64,000 nt of DNA, taken from CAIKBL01 sp964555355. Its GTDB lineage: Bacteria; Pseudomonadota; Gammaproteobacteria; Ga0077536. The stretch covers positions 124,001-188,000 of the forward strand of contig CAZKRY010000009.1 in assembly GCA_964555355.1 (NCBI GenBank), written 5' to 3'. The notes beneath the pieces were generated by a model. The model did no database searches. It saw only the letters and a program-made list of their open reading frames with translations, and was not told the DNA's origin. The stretch's first letter is position 1; each line of letters opens with the position of its first letter. This document shows positions 26,195-35,705 of the stretch, piece by piece. The translations under genes and the position numbers were made by a program.

Positions 26195-27393
26195 TAACGA
26201 TCCCCCTGCAACAATACCCCGCTTGCCGCTAACGATTGCACCTGCTGGGCGGAATATCCGGCGACTTCACGCAAAACTCGCTCGTTATGTTGACCGAGCA
26301 ACGGCGCCGTCAACTCCGGCAGCTCGGGTTGTTCGGAGAAACGCAGCGGAAATCCCGGGATCATCATTTCACCGATGAGCGGATCTTTGACCGTACGCAA
26401 AGCCCCGCGCTTTTCAAAATACTCGTACTTCGTCGCGTCATAGGGACTGATCACCGGCGCGCACGGCACGCGGAATTCCTCCAACCGCGCGAGCGCCGCT
26501 TGATCGCTCGGGAACGTCGCGAGCCAAGCTTCCAGCATGTCGTTCAATTCTTCATAGCGCTTCGCGCGCGCCGCCGGTTCGGCAAAATTAGGATCGGTGA
26601 TAAGGTCAGGCCGATTCATCGCGTTGCACAGATTGGGCCATTGCAGTTGCAACGCCATGATCACGATGTAACCTTCCGGCCCTTTGTAGACGCCGATGGG
26701 CGCGACCAACTCGTGGCTGGAGCCGATGCGGGTCGGTTTCCATCCGTTGCCCAACGATATCGACTGCACGTTGACTTCATGCATGTGAAACAACGCGTCG
26801 ACCATCGAGATATCGAGAAACTGGCCGCGTCCGGTGCGTTCGCGATGATAGAGCGCGTAGCCAATGGCTGAGAACGCATGCACACCGGAGTTCACATCGC
26901 CGATGCCGCAGCCGACCGGATGTGGTTTGCCGTTCTTTGGTCCCGTGACATGCATGATGCCGGCGTAAGCTTGCGCTATCCAATCGTAGCCGGTGCGATG
27001 CGACAGCGGGCTCACGCGCCCGAACGCCGAAATCGACGCCATGATGAGGCGCGGATTTAATTTAGCAGCGGCCGCGAAATCGAGTCCGCGCTTTTCCATC
27101 ACGCCCGGTCCGTAATTCTCGACCATGACATCCACGTGCTTGACTAAGTCGTGCAGAATTTCGTGCGCGGCGGGTTTGGTCATATCTAAACACAGGCTTT
27201 GCTTGCCGCGATTCTGCTGAACGAAGTAACCGCTGCGGCCGTCTTTCAAAAACGGCAACCCACGTGCCGGATCGCCGCCGGGCGCGTGCTCCACTTTAAT
27301 GATTTCCGCGCCCATCTCCGCCATCAAGCGCGTGACCGTCGGACCGGCTAGATACTGGGTAAAATCGAGGACGCGAACACCTTCAAGAATCAT
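26194..27393 (-). CDS. CaiB/BaiF class III CoA-transferase
   Basis: 399 residues. LDFTQYLAGPTVTRLMAEMGAEIIKVEHAPGGDPAR opens the fold. The catalytic aspartate is in GIGDVNSG (Asp 166), followed by GRGQFLDISMVDALF. These enzymes move CoA between carboxylic acids through an aspartyl-CoA thioester. It is 18 bases from the aceE stop, in the same direction, and coupled to the LLM gene. The acyl substrate is unknown. Confidence 0.9.
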   Translation of the reverse strand: MILEGVRVLDFTQYLAGPTVTRLMAEMGAEIIKVEHAPGGDPARGLPFLKDGRSGYFVQQNRGKQSLCLDMTKPAAHEILHDLVKHVDVMVENYGPGVMEKRGLDFAAAAKLNPRLIMASISAFGRVSPLSHRTGYDWIAQAYAGIMHVTGPKNGKPHPVGCGIGDVNSGVHAFSAIGYALYHRERTGRGQFLDISMVDALFHMHEVNVQSISLGNGWKPTRIGSSHELVAPIGVYKGPEGYIVIMALQLQWPNLCNAMNRPDLITDPNFAEPAARAKRYEELNDMLEAWLATFPSDQAALARLEEFRVPCAPVISPYDATKYEYFEKRGALRTVKDPLIGEMMIPGFPLRFSEQPELPELTAPLLGQHNERVLREVAGYSAQQVQSLAASGVLLQGDR

Positions 27394-27410
27394 AAGTTTT
27401 CTCCGTTGCT

Positions 27411-30104
27411 TTAGCGCTGCCAGGCGGCCACACGCTCTGGGTCAATTTGATACTGCGCCAGCGCGGTGCGCAGGGTTTTGGGCGAGATCGTGCCTTGCTC
27501 GACCAATGTCGCGAGGGCGGTGACGACAATCGCGGTGCGATCGACTTCAAAAAAACGTCGCAGTTCTTCGCGGGTATCGCTGCGCCCAAAACCATCCGTG
27601 CCGAGTGCCACGAATGGCGCGCGCAAGTAGGCCGCAATTAACTGCGGATAGGCCGCAACATAATCGGTGGCGGCGATTATCGGCGTTTCGCCGCTCAAAC
27701 ATTTATCGAGATGACTTTCGCGTTCAGTCCCTTGTGGGTGCAAACGATTCCAGCGCGCACATTCGCGGGCATCACGCGCGAGTTCCGCAAAGCTCGTCGC
27801 GCTCCATACTTCACTGCCGATGTTCCACTCTTTGAACAGCATCTCACCGGCGGCGATCACCTCGCGTAGGATTGTGCCGGAACCCATCAAATGCACCGCG
27901 GGCGGCGCGTCGTTTCGTGTGTGACGGGCGTAGCGGTACAGGCCCTTGACGATATCATCGCTAACGCCTGACGGCAGCGAGGGTTGTGCGTAATTTTCGT
28001 TCATGACGGTGACGTAATAGAACTCATCCGTTTGCGCCTCCAACATGCGGCGCAAACCGTGGTCGATGATTACCGCCAGTTCGTAAGCAAACGCCGGATC
28101 GTAAGCGCGGCAGGTGGGAATGGTGGCGGCAATCAAATGACTGCTACCGTCTTGGTGTTGCAACCCTTCGCCGCTCAGCGTGGTGCGGCCGGCCGTGGCA
28201 CCCAGCAAAAAGCCGCGCGCGCGTTGATCTGCCGCCGCCCAAATCAAATCGCCGACGCGCTGGAAGCCGAACATCGAGTAGTAAATAAAAAACGGCATCA
28301 GCGGCAATCGATTGACGGAGTAGGAAGTCGCCGCCGCAATCCACGAGGCTAGCGCACCGGCCTCCGTGATGCCTTCTTCGAGCAACTGGCCGTCTTTGAT
28401 TTCACGGTAATACAACATCGAGCCGGCGTCCTCTGGCTCATAGGTTTGCCCAACCGGCGAGTAGATGCCAACTTGCCGAAACAGATTCGCCATGCCGAAA
28501 GTTCGTGCTTCATCCGCCACGATGGGGACGAGGCGCGGCCCAAGTGTTTTATCGCGTAATAGACTGCCGAGGAGGCGCACGAACGCCATCGTCGTCGACA
28601 TTTCTTTATCTTCCGCGTCCAGTGCGAAGCCGGCGTATTGATTGAGCGCCGGCACGGCCAACGGTGCATCGATAACTTCACGGTTGGGCAAGTAACCGCC
28701 GAGTCGTACGCGATGTTCGCGCAGGTAGCGCATTTCGGCACTTTCCTCAGACGGACGATAAAACTCCAGCGCTTCTACCTGTGCATCGGTCAATGGCAGG
28801 TGAAAACGATCGCGGAAGGACTTCAAGGCATCCACATCGAGCTTTTTGGCCTGATGCGCCGTCATGCGTGATTCACCCGCGCCGCCCATGCCAAACCCTT
28901 TTTTGGTTTTCGCGAGAATGACGGTCGGTTGACCGGGATGCTTAAGCGCCGCCGCATACGCCGCATACAATTTGCGGAAATCGTGACCACCGCGCCGTAG
29001 GGCATCGATTTCAGCTTCCGACATATGCGCGACGAGCTTGGCCAAGTCCGGATCTTGCTGAAAGAAATTCGCCAAGTTGTAGCTGCCGTCTTTCGCGCCC
29101 AGCGTTTGGTACTCGCCGTCAGGGGTGGCCGCAAAAATCCTGAGCAACGTATGGTTCGTATCGCGTTGGAAAAGCGCATCCCAATCCGATCCCCACAACA
29201 CCTTGATGACATTCCAACCGGCGCCGGTGAACAACGCTTCCAGTTCCTGAATGATCTGGCCGTTGCCGCGTACGGGACCATCGAGTCGTTGCAAATTGCA
29301 GTTAATGATGAAAGTGAGGTTGTCCAAGCGTTCGCGCGCGGCCAGCGTAAGTCCGGCGATTGATTCCGGCTCGTCCATTTCACCGTCGCCGAACACGCCC
29401 CACACATGGCGCTCGTCCGTCTGTGCGAGACCGCGATCGCGCACGTATCGCAAAAAGCGTGCTTGATAAATCGCGGTCAAGGGTCCAAGGCCCATCGAGC
29501 CCGTTGGAAACTGCCAGAAGGTTGGCATAAGCCACGGATGTGGATAAGAACTGAGACCATGACCGGCAACTTCCAGCCGATAGTTGGCAAGCTGAGCTTC
29601 GCTCAAGCGTCCTTCCAAGAATGCGCGTGCATAAACCCCGGGTGCCGAATGCGGCTGGAAATACACCAAGTCGCCCAGCCGATCTCCATTGGAGGCCCGA
29701 AAGAAATGGTGAAAGCCGACTTCGAAGATCTCCGCGGCCGACGCGTAACTTGCGATGTGGCCACCCAACTCGCCATGTGCGTGATTTGCGCGCGCAACCA
29801 TCGCGAGCGCGTTCCAGCGCATGATCGAGGTGAGCCGTTCTTCCAGCACCGGATCCCCAGGGTAGGGGCCCTGCTGATCGAGCGGAATGGTATTGCGGTA
29901 AGCGGAATACGGCAGTGTCGGCGCATGCGCGCCGGTTTCGCGTAAGCGCTCCTCAAGCTGATGTAGCAGAAAAAGCGCGCGCTCGGAACCCGCAACCGCG
30001 ACCACGGCGTCAAACGCGTCCAGCCACTCCTGGGTTTCTGTCGGATCTTGATCGCGTGCCACCGTACTGGGGTTTAACGCGCCGCCGCTGCCTTCTGCTG
30101 CCAT
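27411..30104 (-). CDS. aceE: Pyruvate dehydrogenase E1, homodimeric type
   Basis: 897 residues, close to E. coli AceE (887). The ThDP motif GDGEMDEPES... runs through INCNLQRLDGPVRGNG. Also visible: HEFA-type N-terminal RANHAHGELGGHIASYASAAEIFEVGFHHFFR, VPIVADEARTFGMANLFRQVGIYSP, and a C-terminal ATDYVAAYPQLIAAYL. It decarboxylates pyruvate and passes the acetyl group to lipoylated E2. aceF and lpd are not adjacent, which is unusual for proteobacteria where they normally follow aceE. Here a CoA-transferase follows instead. Confidence 0.95.
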   Translation of the reverse strand: MAAEGSGGALNPSTVARDQDPTETQEWLDAFDAVVAVAGSERALFLLHQLEERLRETGAHAPTLPYSAYRNTIPLDQQGPYPGDPVLEERLTSIMRWNALAMVARANHAHGELGGHIASYASAAEIFEVGFHHFFRASNGDRLGDLVYFQPHSAPGVYARAFLEGRLSEAQLANYRLEVAGHGLSSYPHPWLMPTFWQFPTGSMGLGPLTAIYQARFLRYVRDRGLAQTDERHVWGVFGDGEMDEPESIAGLTLAARERLDNLTFIINCNLQRLDGPVRGNGQIIQELEALFTGAGWNVIKVLWGSDWDALFQRDTNHTLLRIFAATPDGEYQTLGAKDGSYNLANFFQQDPDLAKLVAHMSEAEIDALRRGGHDFRKLYAAYAAALKHPGQPTVILAKTKKGFGMGGAGESRMTAHQAKKLDVDALKSFRDRFHLPLTDAQVEALEFYRPSEESAEMRYLREHRVRLGGYLPNREVIDAPLAVPALNQYAGFALDAEDKEMSTTMAFVRLLGSLLRDKTLGPRLVPIVADEARTFGMANLFRQVGIYSPVGQTYEPEDAGSMLYYREIKDGQLLEEGITEAGALASWIAAATSYSVNRLPLMPFFIYYSMFGFQRVGDLIWAAADQRARGFLLGATAGRTTLSGEGLQHQDGSSHLIAATIPTCRAYDPAFAYELAVIIDHGLRRMLEAQTDEFYYVTVMNENYAQPSLPSGVSDDIVKGLYRYARHTRNDAPPAVHLMGSGTILREVIAAGEMLFKEWNIGSEVWSATSFAELARDARECARWNRLHPQGTERESHLDKCLSGETPIIAATDYVAAYPQLIAAYLRAPFVALGTDGFGRSDTREELRRFFEVDRTAIVVTALATLVEQGTISPKTLRTALAQYQIDPERVAAWQR

Positions 30105-30137
30105 CGTTACCCTCGCAACTAGACTGTTATTTGAGCA

Positions 30138-30749
30138 TCAAGGAGGCGTGCAACCGAACACCGGGTTGAAGGTGAGCAACGTGAGATCGAGTTTAGTCGC
30201 CTTCCACTGCTCGCCGAATTTCTTGGCGGTTAACGAGTACGTCCCGTTGGCCACAGCCACGCATTCGGATGGTCCACCGACCACGGTACCGGAAACCACA
30301 TGCGAGGCATTTAGATATGCCGTGAGCTTAGCGGTGCGGCCACGGATCGCGACATCGACATTGGTGATCATGTGCTGCGTGAAATCGTAGCCATTGCCGC
30401 GAAAGACCCCGTTGACGAAATCAGCCCAAGCCCCCGGCCCGACGGTCACGTTGGTGGTCGAGGGATCCGGAAAAGTCTGTGAGTTAAATTTTTGATGCGG
30501 AAACCATGCGCGGAATTCCGCATCCTGCGTGAAGCACTGATTGTAAATCGCAAGCCCGGCATCACGCGGATGGGGGTTAGTGGTGGCGTCGCCGATGGCA
30601 TCCGTGCCGCGTGCGTAGCAATAGATCAAGTTGGCGACATCCTCGGTATCCGAACGGCGATCTGAATCAGCATAAGCAGTTGCCGAGCATGCAGCGGCCA
30701 GTAATCCGACAAGTGGCAGTTTGTGTATTGCGTGAGTGCGTGCAGTCAT
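30138..30749 (-). CDS. Exported SnoaL/NTF2-like protein
   Basis: 203 residues from the ATG at 30749 with GGAGGATCC ahead; the frame is open further upstream but without a start that fits. A signal peptide (LPLVGLLAAACSATAYA-D) leads an NTF2-like domain: DTEDVANLIYCYARGTDAIG, YNQCFTQDAEFRAWFP, the HMITNVDVAIRG strand, and YLNASH. Role unknown; it may bind or modify a small molecule in the periplasm. Confidence 0.75.
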   Translation of the reverse strand: MTARTHAIHKLPLVGLLAAACSATAYADSDRRSDTEDVANLIYCYARGTDAIGDATTNPHPRDAGLAIYNQCFTQDAEFRAWFPHQKFNSQTFPDPSTTNVTVGPGAWADFVNGVFRGNGYDFTQHMITNVDVAIRGRTAKLTAYLNASHVVSGTVVGGPSECVAVANGTYSLTAKKFGEQWKATKLDLTLLTFNPVFGCTPP

Positions 30750-30887
30750 GTTGGATCCTCCATCGGCAGATTGTTTTCCATGTTCGTTGCGTTGCGTCAA
30801 GCAAAGTCGCCGGCCCGTTACCAACAGTGCGCGCGCGCGGCGGCTGGGTCAAGTCCGGGGGCGGGAGAGGTTTTAGAAAAACGCGCG

Positions 30888-32063
30888 CTAATTTTGCTTG
30901 GCGCGTAACTCCGCCTCATGCCGCGCACGAAAGTCCGCTATCGCTTCTTGCTGCGCCGCCGCCAGCGGCTCGCGCACCTTGCGTAAGGCCGCTTCGCTTC
31001 GTTGCATGCGCCGATTGGTCTGTTTGAAATGCGGGATGACGTGATCGCCAAAGATTTCGTAATGGCGCTTCTTGGCCGCGTACGGTGCCCAGTTGTGATC
31101 GAAAAGTAGGTAACAACCGAAGCCGCCGTTGGAAAGTTGATACACGCTGTCGATGTGCTCGATGGCTTCGTCATAGGTGCCAATGACGGTGGAGCCGTTG
31201 TTCAGCGCCCAATCAATGTACTCGTCGATCGTATTGCCGGTGACTTGTAGCTGCGGCGCGGCGGCGGTGTGTTGCAGGTAATCGCAGAATTCGCGAATAC
31301 CGTGCCGCACGTCGGCTAATGCTTGTGATTTGGTATCCGCCAGATGCATCAAGCCGACCACCCGCCAGCTCTCCCGCCGCGCGGATTTACCGAACTCCTT
31401 GGCACGTTGTTCCACCACATCCCAATGCATGGCAAGGACATCAACGCCTGCTTTCATCGTCGCGCCGATTGAGATCAAACCAATGCCGTGTTTACCGGCA
31501 ATGCGGGGGCCAGAGGGCGACACCACGCCTGCGGCGGCGATCTCGGGATGCGGGTCTTGATAGAAGTCGAGTTGCAAGCACGCATCCACCAGTTTGTAAC
31601 GGGAAGTCTCGATGCTGATGGGTTCGTCGCTGGTCAAAAGATGCATGAGCACGTCGGTATCGGTATCCAACGCATCGCGCTGTTCGTGCGGCGCGATGCC
31701 GATCATCGCGGCGTCCGTTGCGAGCGCACCCGGCCCCACGCCCAACATGACCCGCCCGCGTGTTAAATGATCGAGCAACGCCAAACGATCCGCCACCCAC
31801 AGCGGATTGTGATACGGCAGGGAGACTACACCCGTGCCCAAACGTATGTGGCGCGTCTGCGCCGCCACATGCGCGATGAACAGCATGGGATCGCAGATGA
31901 CTTCAACGCCACCGGAGTGATGCTCGCCAAACCAAGCTTCGTCAAACCCGATGTGGTCCAGCAATTGCACGATCTCTACATCGCGCTGCAAGGCGTAAGT
32001 CGGATTATAGGTGGTCGGTAAGTGGTGGGGCGGAATAAAAGCTCCGAAGCGCATGCGAGTCAT
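30888..32063 (-). CDS. LLM-class flavin-dependent oxidoreductase
   Basis: 391 residues. Luciferase-like barrel: MRFGAFIPPHHLP, FDEAWFGEHHSGGVEV, IRLGTGVVSLPYHNPLWVADRLALLDHLTRGRVMLGVGPG and GLISIGATMKAG. The histidine pair EHH and the length are as in bacterial luciferase alpha-like and limonene-type monooxygenases, so FMNH2/O2 chemistry is more likely than F420. Substrate unknown. Confidence 0.85.
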   Translation of the reverse strand: MTRMRFGAFIPPHHLPTTYNPTYALQRDVEIVQLLDHIGFDEAWFGEHHSGGVEVICDPMLFIAHVAAQTRHIRLGTGVVSLPYHNPLWVADRLALLDHLTRGRVMLGVGPGALATDAAMIGIAPHEQRDALDTDTDVLMHLLTSDEPISIETSRYKLVDACLQLDFYQDPHPEIAAAGVVSPSGPRIAGKHGIGLISIGATMKAGVDVLAMHWDVVEQRAKEFGKSARRESWRVVGLMHLADTKSQALADVRHGIREFCDYLQHTAAAPQLQVTGNTIDEYIDWALNNGSTVIGTYDEAIEHIDSVYQLSNGGFGCYLLFDHNWAPYAAKKRHYEIFGDHVIPHFKQTNRRMQRSEAALRKVREPLAAAQQEAIADFRARHEAELRAKQN

Positions 32064-32147
32064 GAGGGGGCCCTTGATTTATATTGGGTGACGGTACAGC
32101 GCTACGATACACCGACGTGAATGCGAATCGCCAATAACAATACCGGT

Positions 32148-32264
32148 GTAGGTTGGGGTGAGCAAAGCGAACCCCAACGTCAGCGATAACCATTAAACGT
32201 TCGTGAAACCATCGGCATCTGCAGGCGCAAAAAGTTGGGGTTCGTTGCACTCACCCCAACCTAT
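32148..32264. repeat. Family B inverted repeat
   Basis: Left arm GTAGGTTGGGGTGAGCAAAG then CGAACCCCAAC; right arm GTTGGGGTTCGTTGCAC then TCACCCCAACCTA, with about 50 bases between. It occupies the middle of the 307-base gap 32064-32370 between the 3' end of the cyclase/ATPase gene and the LLM gene. Nothing else is evident in that gap. Confidence 0.75.
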
Positions 32265-32370
32265 GAGACTAGTGTGACGATATCGGTGCGCCTGCGCGTT
32301 ACGTATGAGACGGGCCGGCACGGACGATTCGAGCGCGCGTCGCGAGTGCCAAGCCTAACGTCGGGCAACC

Positions 32371-35300
32371 TTACAACTGCCCTAGGCGTTCCCGGCACCG
32401 CGCGACGCGATGTTCGGCATCGATTGCCAAAAATTCTTGCGCGGCGAGTTCAAATAAATCGCGAGCACGGTCGCTCTCACCTACATGAGCCGCGCATTCG
32501 GCCTGGACTTGGAGCGTGCCGGCGGCGACATAGGGATATGGGATGGACTGAGCTAGGCGATGTAGCGCGCCCATGTCGATTTGCGCTTGCGAGTATTGTC
32601 CCAATTTAACAAGCGCTTCTCCACGCACCAAAGAGATCAGCGCATATCCCATGTAATGCCCGGCTTGTTCCGAGTAGCTAACCGCTTGATCCAAAATCGC
32701 GAGCCAGTCGCCGGATTGATTTAGGCTGATCGCGGGCGCTGCCCAAAAGGTTACCGCCCAGCCCTTGAAATAATCTGTAGGCGCGATCGCCGCCGCGCGA
32801 CCGCCTTCCTTGGCGGCTGCTTCGTGGTCACCTTTCTCGTACAACACCCAGGCAAGGAATGCACCACCGAATGCCGCTATCCCATCGTCATGATTGTCGA
32901 TGCCGACATCGCGCGCGCGTTGCGCGTAGGCGACCGCATCCGTCCAATGGCCGCGAAAGACGGCGCTCAACATCAAGCCAACATTGGCAAACATCAGAAA
33001 TATGGGAATGGGTGCGTGCTCTAGATATCGGAGTGCGCGTTGACCGAATTCCTCGCTCAGCGTGCATTGCCCGCCATTCGAGTGTACCCATCCCAACATA
33101 AAGCTCGCATGCGCAGCGTTGACGGGATCGTTTGCTTCGTCACATAGTGCGAGTCCCTTCATCAAGAGTGATTCCGCTTCCGCAAAGCGTCCAGCGACAG
33201 CCGCCCGATGCCCCAACTGGCTAAGAAACGGTCCTAGTAACGCAGGCACCCCTAACGCTTCCACCTGCGGCGCGTAACGTTTGAGTAGGGCTTCGTACTC
33301 GCGATGTTTATGCAGAAAGTGAAACACCGGAAAGGCTTGCAAGAGATAGACCACGCAGCGTGACAAACGCTCCGGCGCCATTGGCTCTGCGTCGAATAAC
33401 TTGACCGCCTCCGTCACAAACATATGCGCTGCTTCCAGTGTGTGGACACGGATGGCTTTGGCAGTCGCGGCTTCTAAATAGGGGAGCGCCAAGGCTGGCG
33501 TGAGACCTGACAGGTAATGTCGCGCGATATCTTCGCAATCCTGTTCGGGCTCGAGTGCTTTGGCGGCTAGGCGGGTGGCGAGCGCGGTATGCAGCGTTTT
33601 GCGTTCATCACTCAGCATGCCCTGATACGCCACTTCTTGAGTGAGCGCGTGCACAAATCGATAACGCCGAGCATTCAACGATTCGACGAAGCCAAGATTA
33701 ATCAATGCCTCTATGCGTAACCGTGCAGAGGCTTGTTCAGATACTTCTTCCAAAAGATCGAGCGAAAACTCGCGGCCGATGGTCGAGGCGATGCGCAGCT
33801 GGCGTTTATCCGATGGGGCGAGTCGATCGATACGCGCACCGAGCACATCGAACACGTCACCGGGCAACGGTTCGCCTACCAGTGACGCACGAATTAGTTC
33901 TTCCAAAAAAAATGGATTGCCTTCCGCGCGAGTCAGCACGTCCGCCTGTTGTGCAGCGGTTAACGTAGGCGCGAATTGCGTCAAAAGAAGGCTGCACGCC
34001 GTCGCCGAGAGAGGTTTTAGCCGTACACGAGCCAGCCGCGACGAGGGTGACCACGGCGGTTCCGAACCCGGCCTAAAAGTCACGATGAGTAAGGTCGAGG
34101 TTTCGGTCAACGCGCCGGATAAGGCGCGCAAATAATCAAGCGAACTGGGATCTGCCCAGTGCAAGTCTTCGACAATCAGCACCGTGGGGCCATTTGCCCG
34201 CAACAGTTGCGCAAGCGCCTGCTGTGTGCGGCCGCGCAACGTGGCTGGGTCCATGGTCTTGAGTCGCTCGAGTGCCGTCGGCTCGCCGATTAGCGCATGC
34301 AAATAATCGCGCTGGTCGTCAGTAAGTGTGGTAACGGTGCGCTGCGCGCGTCTAATTAACCCGCTTGCCAGTTCGATAATGGGCACGTTCGGGCGCTGGT
34401 TGCCGTAAGTAATGCATTGGCCAAAGATGGGCGCATAGATCTCGGGTGCGCGCGCGGCGAACTCCATCATCAAACGCGATTTACCGGCGCCGGGCTCACC
34501 TTCTATTTCAATCACCGCACCGTGGCCGGCTGTTGCGCGCGAAGCGAACGATAAAAGATCAGTCAGCTCCGTCTCGCGCCCGACAAATTCCGTCCGCGTT
34601 TGTGCCATTCGTGTCGTGCGTTCGCGCGCGGCTAAGAGTTTGAGGGGTGTGACTGGCCCCGAGACTCCTTTTAGCGACACGGAAGCAAGCGCTTCGACTT
34701 CTAATGACCCGTGGGCGGCATCGACCGTCGCCTGGCTGCATAAAATTTGATCCGGCGCCGCCACATTCTGCAGGCGCGCGGCGATGTGCGTGGTGTCGCC
34801 CGCCGCCGTGTAATCCATTCGCAGATCGTCGCCGATAGTGCCCACCACCACGTGCCCGGAATTGAGGCCAAGGCGCACCTGTACCGCTTCCCAGCCGGTA
34901 CGCGGGGGATTCAGTCGGGCACGCATAACGGCGTCGCGAATCGCGAACGCCGCAAGTCCGGCACGCGCCGCATGATCTTCGTACGCCAGCGGCGCGCCAA
35001 AGATCGCCATGAAGCCATCCCCCAAAAATTGGTTGACCGTGCCCTCAAAGCGATGCACTTCGGCGAGCGCAAGCGTGAAGAAATCCGAGAGCAAGGCGTG
35101 CATGCCTTCTGCGCCTAAGCGCGTGGCAAGGGCGGTGGATTCGACCACATCGCAAAAAAGCACCGTGACCTTTTTGCGCTCACCACGCAACGCATGGCGG
35201 TTATCGAGAATGCGCTGGGCAAGGTGTGGCGGTGTGTAGTTGACTGGAGAAGGCGCGAGCTCGGCACCGGGCGCGATCGGGGAACTTTCAATTAGCGACG

Positions 35301-35442
35301 TACCGCATTCCCCGCAAAAACGCTGGCCTGTGTTGGTTGGCGATGCACACTTGGGGCACTGCCGCGCAAGCTTTTGACCACACTGTACGCAAAAGCGCGC
35401 TGTAGGAGGATTGTCATGTGCGCAGCTAGGGCAATTTGGCAT
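32371..35442 (-). CDS. Zinc-ribbon / class III nucleotide cyclase / AAA ATPase / TPR regulator
   Basis: 1023 residues from the ATG at 35442 preceded by GGAGGG. Domain order: double zinc ribbon (1-50; four C-x2-C knuckles), class III cyclase (about 90-270; metal aspartates in FCDVVEST, Asp 98, and FLGDGFMAIFG, Asp 142), NACHT/AAA_16-type ATPase (FVGRETEL; Walker A GEPGAGKS; Walker B VLIVEDLHWADPSS), then about 450 residues of TPR-like helices. Such proteins sense a ligand through the repeats and may make cAMP. Whether the cyclase is active cannot be read from sequence. No promoter or partner gene is evident; it lies between LLM genes. Confidence 0.85.
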   Translation of the reverse strand: MPNCPSCAHDNPPTARFCVQCGQKLARQCPKCASPTNTGQRFCGECGTSLIESSPIAPGAELAPSPVNYTPPHLAQRILDNRHALRGERKKVTVLFCDVVESTALATRLGAEGMHALLSDFFTLALAEVHRFEGTVNQFLGDGFMAIFGAPLAYEDHAARAGLAAFAIRDAVMRARLNPPRTGWEAVQVRLGLNSGHVVVGTIGDDLRMDYTAAGDTTHIAARLQNVAAPDQILCSQATVDAAHGSLEVEALASVSLKGVSGPVTPLKLLAARERTTRMAQTRTEFVGRETELTDLLSFASRATAGHGAVIEIEGEPGAGKSRLMMEFAARAPEIYAPIFGQCITYGNQRPNVPIIELASGLIRRAQRTVTTLTDDQRDYLHALIGEPTALERLKTMDPATLRGRTQQALAQLLRANGPTVLIVEDLHWADPSSLDYLRALSGALTETSTLLIVTFRPGSEPPWSPSSRLARVRLKPLSATACSLLLTQFAPTLTAAQQADVLTRAEGNPFFLEELIRASLVGEPLPGDVFDVLGARIDRLAPSDKRQLRIASTIGREFSLDLLEEVSEQASARLRIEALINLGFVESLNARRYRFVHALTQEVAYQGMLSDERKTLHTALATRLAAKALEPEQDCEDIARHYLSGLTPALALPYLEAATAKAIRVHTLEAAHMFVTEAVKLFDAEPMAPERLSRCVVYLLQAFPVFHFLHKHREYEALLKRYAPQVEALGVPALLGPFLSQLGHRAAVAGRFAEAESLLMKGLALCDEANDPVNAAHASFMLGWVHSNGGQCTLSEEFGQRALRYLEHAPIPIFLMFANVGLMLSAVFRGHWTDAVAYAQRARDVGIDNHDDGIAAFGGAFLAWVLYEKGDHEAAAKEGGRAAAIAPTDYFKGWAVTFWAAPAISLNQSGDWLAILDQAVSYSEQAGHYMGYALISLVRGEALVKLGQYSQAQIDMGALHRLAQSIPYPYVAAGTLQVQAECAAHVGESDRARDLFELAAQEFLAIDAEHRVARCRERLGQL

Positions 35443-35541
35443 CGATTCCCTCCGCAAGGCTTTTTTGGTTATGGCTGCAGAATAGACCCATATAACCTGG
35501 ACTTTCTAGCGCGATGTGCCGGTAGATTCGTACATTTGAAC

Positions 35542-35626
35542 GTAGGTTGGGGTACGCGAAGCAAACCCCAACAATTTGCGTCCGTCTATGCCAAGGTTGG
35601 GGTTCGTTGCACTCACCCCAACCTAC
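35542..35626. repeat. Family B inverted repeat
   Basis: GTAGGTTGGGGTACGCGAAG and CAAACCCCAAC, then AAGGTTGGGGTTCGTTGCAC and TCACCCCAACCTAC. It lies between the divergent cyclase/ATPase gene and the LLM gene at 35706, in a region that must also hold both promoters. Confidence 0.75.
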
Positions 35627-35705
35627 AAGCGGTGCCAGCCCGAACCCTAGGTGCAGCCCACCGCCCAACTGTTTTATAGTCAACTTGCGCCACCAACAGC
35701 GCGAC

